A DNA stretch of 38,710 bases from Oscillospiraceae bacterium (GTDB lineage Bacteria > Bacillota > Clostridia > Oscillospirales > Oscillospiraceae): assembly GCA_031260605.1 (NCBI GenBank), contig JAISLF010000099.1, positions 1-38,710 on the forward strand, given 5' to 3'. Position numbers and translations under genes: made by a program. The notes beneath the pieces are model-generated. The model had not been told where the DNA came from. It saw only the letters and a list, made by a program, of their open reading frames with translations, and did no database searches. Within the stretch, counting starts at the first letter, position 1. Each line of letters starts with the position of its first letter. Below, one piece after another: positions 33,376 through 38,710 of the stretch.

Positions 33376-34373
33376 TGTAACGCACCCGCGACAACAGAAT
33401 AGCTTCTGTCTGAGAAAAACGCCGCGCGTCCGGAGGTGTACGCGCCCCTTTCGCCGAAGCCGATAGAGTCCCAGCCCTTCGCGAGATTTTCTGTCACAAA
33501 AACGTCGCCCCCGGTAGTTACAAGCACAAGCTCAAAGGCAAACTGCTCGCCGTATTCGCGCCAGATACGCGCCGCACCGTCCGTTCCCAAAACAAACAGC
33601 GCTGTTGACAGGCAATCACCCAAAAGCGGGTCAGGGCACACAACAATCACGGAGGACAGCCCGGAATTCGCGGGCTTGCCGGTTTTCGGGTCGAGAATGT
33701 GGTGATAGCGAACGCCGCCCGACTCAAAATACCGCTGATAATCGCCGGAGGTTGTGACGGACAGGTTTTCTATTTTCACGCTTCCGACGACGCCTGATGT
33801 GTTTTTGGGGTCCTCAAGACCGAGCTTTACGCGCGAGCCGTCCGGCTTTTTGCCGAGCACAAGAAAGCTTCCGCCGAAATTAAGCATTGCGCAGCTGCCG
33901 GTGTTCGCGACCGCGAGATATTTTTCTCCGGCGAGCTTCAGCGCATAGCCCTTTGCCGCGCTGCCGACGTCAAGAACAGACGTGCCGCGTGAAGCAAGAA
34001 GCTCAGCAAGCTCAGCGTCCGACGGGACGCGGTGCTCGCCGCCGGATATGCCGAAGCCCCAGGCGTTCAGCACGGGCGTTAACGTCAAATCCAGCGCACC
34101 GTCCGTTATTTCGGAGACGAGAGCGGCGGTTTCCAAAAGCTCGGGAATGTTGCCACCGGTCTGAAAAACAAGACTTTCTGTTTCGGAGGCGGCACTGACT
34201 GCCGCGTCTGTCGCCGTCTTTGCTGCGCCGAGTGTCTGTACCGATATTATCGTGTCGAGAGCAAAGGTTTCGGAAACAGTCCAGCCGGGGGTGCGCGCAC
34301 AGGCGGTGAAAAGCAGTGCGGAAAAAGCGAAAATTGCAGCTACAGCCGTTTTTTTTACGCTGCGGTGAAGCAT
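33372..34373 (-). CDS. apbE: FAD:protein FMN transferase ApbE, lipoprotein
   Basis: ApbE attaches FMN to a serine or threonine of extracytoplasmic target proteins using FAD. The 333-residue protein is a predicted lipoprotein with lipobox LFTAC (Cys25). It has LDVGSAAKGYALK, NFGGSF, HHILDPKTGKPA and the metal-site region GDCLSTALFVLG; the usual motif there begins ADALSTA. No protein with an FMN-binding (flavinylation) domain is encoded in the window, so its target must lie elsewhere. Its ATG shares one base with the stop of the upstream oxidoreductase (TAATG). Confidence 0.92.
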   Translation of the reverse strand: MLHRSVKKTAVAAIFAFSALLFTACARTPGWTVSETFALDTIISVQTLGAAKTATDAAVSAASETESLVFQTGGNIPELLETAALVSEITDGALDLTLTPVLNAWGFGISGGEHRVPSDAELAELLASRGTSVLDVGSAAKGYALKLAGEKYLAVANTGSCAMLNFGGSFLVLGKKPDGSRVKLGLEDPKNTSGVVGSVKIENLSVTTSGDYQRYFESGGVRYHHILDPKTGKPANSGLSSVIVVCPDPLLGDCLSTALFVLGTDGAARIWREYGEQFAFELVLVTTGGDVFVTENLAKGWDSIGFGERGAYTSGRAAFFSDRSYSVVAGALQ

Positions 34374-36367
34374 TAGAGATCCATTGCGGCGTGATAGCCG
34401 CGAAAAACAGCGTCACGGATTCGTCCGGGTTTTTGGCAGTCTCCGACAAACGCCGTTTCAGGAATTATACCGCGCAGAGCCTTTGCGGTTTCAAGCAGCG
34501 GCCTGTATCCGGCGGAAATAATCACCGTGTCCGCGTTTACGGTTTTGCCGTTTGACAAGGACAGCTTCCCGCCTGACGCGCTTTGCACCTTTGTGTTCAG
34601 ATAAACCGTTGCGGGGGCAAGCTCGTCCAGCAAAACCGGTCTGTGACGCGGGTTTGCGCCGAGCGCAAGCTCTCCCGCCGCCTCGATTATTGTTACGTTA
34701 CGACCGGTATGAAGCAGATGAGTCGCCGTTTCCGAGCCGACAAGACCGCCGCCGATTATCGCGACGGATTTGCCCGCGTTCTTTCCGAGCTTAGGCATAT
34801 CCTCCGCGAAGAACACATTCTCTCCGAGAGTTATTCCGGGAATATCAGGCAGAACAGGCTCCGCGCCGACTGCGATAATCAGCGCGTCCGGCTGCATACG
34901 GAAAACAAGATCCGGTGTTACCTCAACGCCAAGCCGTATTCCGATTCCGAGCCGGCGCAGCTTATACTCGACAGTGTCGCGAAAGCGCAGGGACGCCTCC
35001 TTGAACGGAATGCCCTCCTCGCAGTTGAGCTTGCCGCCGAGCCGTATATCCTTTTCGCACAGCGTGACTGAGTGTCCGCGCCGCGCCGCCCAAAGCGCCG
35101 CCGTCATACCTCCGGGACCTCCGCCGACGACAAGAACGCGGCGCGAGCGCGAGGTCAGCGTCGTTGCGATAATGCTCTCTGAGTAGGAGGAATCAAGCGC
35201 CGGGTCGCCGGTGTTTGACACAATTCTGTTGACGGACGGCAGTCTCGGCTCAAACTTTGCTTCAAATTCGCGCCCGATTATCGGGTTTACAGAGCAAATG
35301 CGCGTCTGCGTGACCATACGCTCCGCATGGCACAAAAAGCACCGCAGACAGGGCGTTATTTCCGCTTCTCTGTTCTGCTCAACCTTTTTCGGCAGGAACG
35401 GGTCGGCGATAAGTGCACGCGCCATATAAATAAGGTCTGCCTTGCCGCTGCGGATAATTTCCTCTGACAGCACCGGATTTCCGAGTGCGCCGACAGTTGC
35501 GACAGGCGTGCCGACATTTTTTTTGACAGCCGCCGCCAAATGCACATTCACGCCGTAGGGCGCAAACATCGGCGGGTGCGTCAGCGAAAAATCCTCTTCT
35601 CCGTAGCCGTTTGACACGTGGATAAGATCGACCTTGCCGTCTATCAGCTTGGCAAATTCAACGGAGCCCTCTATTCCGTAGCCGCCGGACAGACTTTCAG
35701 TGCCGCTCATACGAAATTCAATCGGGAAAGCGTCTCCGCAGTGCGAGCGCACGGCTGAAATTACGTCAAGCGCGAAGCGGGCGCGCCCGGCAAGGTCGCC
35801 GCCGTATGCGTCGGTTCTGCGGTTGACGGCGGGGGAGAGAAACTGCTCTATAAGCCAGCCGTGTCCGCCGTGCAGCATTACCATATTAAAGCCGGCGGTT
35901 TTGCAAAGCGCCGCCCCTGTGCCGAAGGACTCGATAATTTCCTCAATCAGCGGCAGCGGCATATCGTTTATTGTAGGTTTTTTACCCTCGGTTCGGGAAT
36001 CTGCCGACACGTCAAACTCCGACAGGCTGCCGGAGTGATTCAACTCAATTGAGGCAACCGCGCCATGGCGGACTATCGACCGCGCCGTGTCGGTAAGCGA
36101 CTGGATAACAAACGGATTCGTCAGGTCGATAACGCGGCTGTGTGAGCGGCCTGTTTTGTGTGTCATCGCTTCGGAGACGGTGACGACGGCTGCGCCGCCC
36201 TTTGCTTTCAACTCGTAAAATGACGTCATATCGCGCGTCAAGCACCCGTCAGATGTGATATACGGAAAGCCCGTCGGGGCGGAGCACATACGCGAGCGCA
36301 GAGCAAGCGAGCCGATCATAAACGGCGAGGTCAGAAGCGGGAATTTTGGAATGAATGGTTTGGGCAT
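34373..36367 (-). CDS. OYE-family NADH:flavin / Fe-S oxidoreductase
   Basis: This 664-residue enzyme has the architecture of 2,4-dienoyl-CoA reductase, enoate reductase and BaiCD-type proteins. An N-terminal TIM barrel binds FMN, with HGGHGWLIEQFLSP (166-179) and NRRTDAYGG. A [4Fe-4S] site has C340, C343, C346 and C358, and a C-terminal FAD/NAD(P) part shows VVGGGPGGM and IIGGGLVGSE. It would reduce an activated C=C bond with NAD(P)H in the cytoplasm. The cysteine spacing is CX2CX2CX11C, one residue shorter than the common CX2CX3C. The substrate is unknown. It is the first gene of the apbE operon, behind a good promoter. Confidence 0.92.
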   Translation of the reverse strand: MPKPFIPKFPLLTSPFMIGSLALRSRMCSAPTGFPYITSDGCLTRDMTSFYELKAKGGAAVVTVSEAMTHKTGRSHSRVIDLTNPFVIQSLTDTARSIVRHGAVASIELNHSGSLSEFDVSADSRTEGKKPTINDMPLPLIEEIIESFGTGAALCKTAGFNMVMLHGGHGWLIEQFLSPAVNRRTDAYGGDLAGRARFALDVISAVRSHCGDAFPIEFRMSGTESLSGGYGIEGSVEFAKLIDGKVDLIHVSNGYGEEDFSLTHPPMFAPYGVNVHLAAAVKKNVGTPVATVGALGNPVLSEEIIRSGKADLIYMARALIADPFLPKKVEQNREAEITPCLRCFLCHAERMVTQTRICSVNPIIGREFEAKFEPRLPSVNRIVSNTGDPALDSSYSESIIATTLTSRSRRVLVVGGGPGGMTAALWAARRGHSVTLCEKDIRLGGKLNCEEGIPFKEASLRFRDTVEYKLRRLGIGIRLGVEVTPDLVFRMQPDALIIAVGAEPVLPDIPGITLGENVFFAEDMPKLGKNAGKSVAIIGGGLVGSETATHLLHTGRNVTIIEAAGELALGANPRHRPVLLDELAPATVYLNTKVQSASGGKLSLSNGKTVNADTVIISAGYRPLLETAKALRGIIPETAFVGDCQKPGRIRDAVFRGYHAAMDL

Positions 36368-36392
36368 ATTGTTTTGCCTGAAATTAAAGTGG

Positions 36393-36422
36393 ATTATAGT
36401 GCATTAACTGTTCTAATCGCAA
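36393..36422 (-). promoter_or_regulatory. Promoter of the oxidoreductase-apbE operon
   Basis: On the minus strand TTGCGA (36417-36422) and a perfect TATAAT (36393-36398) are spaced by 18 bases. Transcription would begin near 36386, about 19 bases before the oxidoreductase ATG. Confidence 0.72.
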
Positions 36423-36492
36423 AAACTGCGGCAGAAATAGCTACCGCGCGTTTGCTGTGCAGATTGTGATTTTTGACCCTATAGAAGCGAGC

Positions 36493-36513
36493 ATACTCTT
36501 AACACAAGAGTAT
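36493..36513. other. 8-bp inverted repeat ATACTCTT
   Basis: ATACTCTT (36493-36500) pairs perfectly with AAGAGTAT (36506-36513) around AACAC. It lies next to a larger stem-loop and upstream of the oxidoreductase promoter. It could be an operator or part of a terminator. Confidence 0.5.
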
Positions 36514-36520
36514 ATAACAA

Positions 36521-36564
36521 GACTGTATTCTTCGCCGACTGCGGCGATGTTTGTGAATACAGTC
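36521..36564 (-). terminator. Nested stem-loop, possible terminator of the upstream membrane-protein gene
   Basis: GACTGTATTC (36521-36530) pairs with GAATACAGTC (36555-36564), and an inner TCGCCG/CGGCGA stem lies inside it. On the minus strand it is followed by TTGTTATAT, a weak U-rich run. It falls 52 bases after the 187-residue gene, so it may end that transcript. Confidence 0.5.
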
Positions 36565-36615
36565 AGGTAAATATGCCGGACGAGGGGTGTTTCGCGCGGT
36601 TTTTGTTTTGTTTTA

Positions 36616-37179
36616 TCAGAAGCCGTCGTCAATATCGTCCTCACCCCAGGGGGCGTCGTTATACGAGGAGCGGCGGTGCTGTTCGCGCTTCGGCTCTGAA
36701 GCTTCCTCGCTGTCGAAATCAAAATCCTCGGATATAATGCGGCGCGGCGGTTCTGCTTTGGCGCGCGGCTCATCGAAATCATCCTCAGCGTAGCGGACAG
36801 CCTTTGAACCGGTTGCGGGCGCGACCTCGTCAAAAGGAAATTCACCGTCAAACGTCGGGAAATTGTCCAGCTCGTCATCAATAAAGACTTGTTTTTTTGG
36901 CTCAGACTCGCGGCGATAGGCGGGCTGAAGCGGCTGACCTTCCTTGACTGTCTCAAGAAGCTCCGACAGGCGCTTTAATGTCGAGAGCTGGTCCGCTGTT
37001 TCCTTGCGCACCTCGCCTGCCTGCAGCTCAATCTGGTTGAACAGCTCCAAAAGGCGGCGCTCCTGTTCGTCGAGCTGGTTTTTGCGGCGTAGGAACGACT
37101 GCGAAAACAGCGCGCGCGCAAAAGCGGCGCCGCAGCAGACAAGAACAAATGCAAGAACTAAATATAGGTATAAATTCAC
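36616..37179 (-). CDS. Acidic single-span membrane protein of unknown function
   Basis: I do not recognise a family. The 187-residue protein has one N-terminal transmembrane segment (about 3-24), a charged helical stretch (about 33-80, likely coiled coil, RKNQLDEQERRLLELFNQI), and a long acidic, probably disordered C-terminal half with repeated phenylalanine-aspartate clusters (FDGEFPFDE, EDFDEP, EDFDFDSEE). The topology suggests a membrane-tethered scaffold with a cytoplasmic binding tail. The start is a GTG with GGAG about 12 bases upstream. It follows the FlhG-like ATPase gene by 141 bases with no strong terminator between, so the two may act together. Confidence 0.7.
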   Translation of the reverse strand: MNLYLYLVLAFVLVCCGAAFARALFSQSFLRRKNQLDEQERRLLELFNQIELQAGEVRKETADQLSTLKRLSELLETVKEGQPLQPAYRRESEPKKQVFIDDELDNFPTFDGEFPFDEVAPATGSKAVRYAEDDFDEPRAKAEPPRRIISEDFDFDSEEASEPKREQHRRSSYNDAPWGEDDIDDGF

Positions 37180-37320
37180 AGTAATAGCTCCGTTTTTTTG
37201 CGCCGCGCTAAGCGATACGGCACGTTATTTGCGAGGCAAAGCCGCCTCGCAGTGTGGGAGTGGATAATAATTTGAGATAACAGCCGGAAAACGCCGGCGC
37301 AATAGCAGTGGCACGAAAGC

Positions 37321-38205
37321 CTACAGCTTGCTGCCGAAAAACTTACGTATTTTTGTGCGCATACCGTCCACCGCGTCTTCCGGTTCGGGATTTTCGGGAA
37401 TGCCGATAAGCCGGCGCGCCGCCTGCCTTACCGCACGGGAAAAGTCTGAATCAGGCTCGGAAATCAGGCACGGCTCGCTCCGCCTGACGGCGCGGCGAAC
37501 GGCGGGATCCTCCGGAATGTAGGAAATAGAGGTTTCGTCCGCCTCTTTTCCGACAAGACGCAAAAACGCGTTTGCAACCGACGCGGCGTCCGCCGTATCC
37601 GTCACACGGTTTATTATAACCTGAAACGGCGGCATTACTTTCCTGCTTTTCGCGTTTCGGATTAAAGAATAGCTGTCTGTCACAGCGGGTGGCTCCGGAA
37701 CCGTTACAACAACAGCCTCGTCAGAGAGCTGAAGCACCTTCATAAGGTTATCGGTTGCGCCTGCCTGACCGTCTATAATGATGATGTCAATCGGGAGCTG
37801 AATGCGGCGCAGTCCGTTCATGATTCGCTCCGTTTCATCAACGGAAATGCGGAGCATTCGGCTATTGCCGTTGCCGCCCGAAATAAAGCGTACACCGTCA
37901 AAGCCAAGCTGAGCCAGCTCGAACATTTTTTTCTCACCGGACAGAAAATGCCGTAGTGAAAATTTTGACTTTAGGCCGATTAGGAGGTCAACGTCTGCAA
38001 GACCAAAATCCGCGTCCGCCACAAGAGTGCGTACGCCGAGCTGGGACAGGGCGATTGCTGTGTTCACGGCGAGGTTTGATTTGCCTACGCCGCCTTTGCC
38101 TGAAACAAAGGTGATAATTTTACGCCCGCGCCTAAGCTCTTCTATTCGGCTACGTATTCGTTTTTCGTCCTCGTAATCGATTCCGCTTGAGTAATTCTGC
38201 GCCAT
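37321..38205 (-). CDS. FlhG/MinD-family ATPase
   Basis: This 294-residue ParA/MinD-superfamily ATPase has the deviant Walker A motif SGKGGVGKSN (K37, K42), DADFGLADVDLLIG, and IIDGQAGATDNL. An N-terminal extension of about 28 residues precedes the nucleotide domain, as in FlhG (YlxH), which counts flagella with FlhF. No flagellar gene is in the window, so a flagellar role is unproven; type IV pilus or division placement are other options. The usual Walker-B aspartate region reads DGQAG rather than DxPAG. The only in-frame start is the ATG at 38205, and it has no ribosome-binding site. Confidence 0.85.
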   Translation of the reverse strand: MAQNYSSGIDYEDEKRIRSRIEELRRGRKIITFVSGKGGVGKSNLAVNTAIALSQLGVRTLVADADFGLADVDLLIGLKSKFSLRHFLSGEKKMFELAQLGFDGVRFISGGNGNSRMLRISVDETERIMNGLRRIQLPIDIIIIDGQAGATDNLMKVLQLSDEAVVVTVPEPPAVTDSYSLIRNAKSRKVMPPFQVIINRVTDTADAASVANAFLRLVGKEADETSISYIPEDPAVRRAVRRSEPCLISEPDSDFSRAVRQAARRLIGIPENPEPEDAVDGMRTKIRKFFGSKL

Positions 38206-38211
38206 AACATA

Positions 38212-38240
38212 ATATTAACATAGTTTCATGGGAATGTCAA
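38212..38240 (-). promoter_or_regulatory. Promoter of the FlhG-like gene
   Basis: On the minus strand TTGACA (38235-38240) and TAATAT (38212-38217) are spaced by 17 bases, with TG one base before the -10. The expected start point, about 38204-38206, falls on the ATG itself (38203-38205), which suggests a leaderless mRNA. Confidence 0.65.
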
Positions 38241-38245
38241 GGGGA

Positions 38246-38380
38246 TTTTTGCGCTTTTGCGGACGGTTTTTGGATTTAAGGACGGGCGGTTGGTTCTTGC
38301 TTTTGTCTGGTTTTGGATTTGGGGTGGCGGTGGACGGTGGTTTGGGGTTGGGACTGGTGGTTATTGCTGCTTAATGCTTG
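38246..38380. other. G/T-rich non-coding tract
   Basis: The plus strand is strongly G- and T-rich, with repeated GGTTTTTGGATTT-like and GGTGG units (for example GGTTTTGGATTTGGGG). No ribosome-binding site or recognisable gene is present. Several GG and GGGG runs could form G-quadruplexes. It lies immediately upstream of the FlhG-like promoter. Confidence 0.5.
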
Positions 38381-38473
38381 TTCACCGGTAGCGCTGGTGG
38401 TCACGCAGACGTGCCACTGCGCGTGGCGGCTGGTGCTTGCAGCTGGGCGCCGGAGGGTGCTATGTTTGTAAGT

Positions 38474-38565
38474 AGGGCGAAGCTTTGCCTCGCCGCACAG
38501 CTTTGCGCCTACGCGGCTGGCGGTTCCTTTCTTGTCTTGGCAAGAAAGGAACCAAAGAAGCCGCT
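38474..38565 (+). repeat. Hairpin-rich intergenic repeat, right copy
   Basis: This element contains a 13-bp perfect stem (38522-38534 with 38541-38553, loop TCTTGG). It shares its block order with the inverted element at 50-145: GGCGAAGC, GCGCCTACGCGGC, GGCGGTT, the hairpin, then AACCAAA. Beyond it, up to 38710, a small GGGCT/AGCCC hairpin (38642-38653) and GGGTGGCA (38678-38685) recall other left-end repeats. No gene is seen there. Confidence 0.7.
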
Positions 38566-38710
38566 TTAGGGCTTAGGCGGGTTGCAAAGCTGCAAGTGTA
38601 CGTGTCAGTGCGTCCGAACCCAGACAGAACTGCCGAATGACGGGCTTTAGCCCTATTTGCAGGCAGTAGGTATCGGTGGGTGGCAACCGGAATTTGGCGA
38701 AGCCAACCCG

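Overview
The window looks like a chromosomal segment of a low-to-mid GC, Gram-positive anaerobe of the class Clostridia, probably an uncultured gut Oscillospirales-type bacterium (inference). The support is a clostridial-style division/cell-wall (dcw) cluster, a MurE with the meso-diaminopimelate motif DNPR, a PASTA-domain transpeptidase, CsaB (cell-wall polysaccharide pyruvylation), and anaerobic enzymes: an NrdG radical-SAM activase, a flavodiiron protein, a B12-dependent mutase and an Fe-S old-yellow-enzyme family reductase. No tRNA, rRNA, CRISPR array, transposase or phage gene was seen.

Layout. Positions 1-526 hold no convincing gene but several hairpin-forming repeats. Positions 527-12896 (+) are the dcw operon: mraZ, rsmH, an FtsL-like protein, a PBP with PASTA domains, murE, mraY, ftsW, murG, murA and ftsQ. 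It starts at a sigma-A promoter overlapped by phased MraZ boxes and ends at a bidirectional terminator. murF, murD, murC and ftsZ are not in this cluster. Positions 12978-15204 (-) encode an OmpR-type response regulator and its sensor kinase. A 470-base divergent control region with phased TTGTA/GTTAC repeats follows.

Positions 15674-26302 (+) carry cysE, cysS, nrdG, a flavodiiron protein, csaB, a fused methylaspartate-mutase-like protein (catalytic E domain plus cobalamin-binding S domain), its GlmL/MutL partner, a cytidylate-kinase-like protein and dnaB, closed by a terminator.

Positions 26376-38205 (-) run in the opposite direction. In transcription order they are: a FlhG/MinD-like ATPase, an acidic single-span membrane protein, then an operon of OYE-type flavin/Fe-S oxidoreductase, ApbE flavin transferase, NusG-domain-II protein and Gx transporter, then a secreted transglutaminase-like/LRR protein, prfB, MinD, a nucleoside phosphorylase, a methylglyoxal-synthase-like protein without its catalytic residues, and a GNAT acetyltransferase. 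Positions 38246-38710 are a G/T-rich tract followed by a repeat that matches, in inverted orientation, the one at the left end.

The main leads are the E-S fused B12 mutase, which keeps the substrate-carboxylate arginines of glutamate mutase but appears to have lost the glutamate that holds the substrate amino group; the catalytically altered methylglyoxal-synthase homologue; the OYE-ApbE-NusGII-Gx operon; and the FlhG-like ATPase paired with an unknown acidic membrane protein in a region without flagellar genes.
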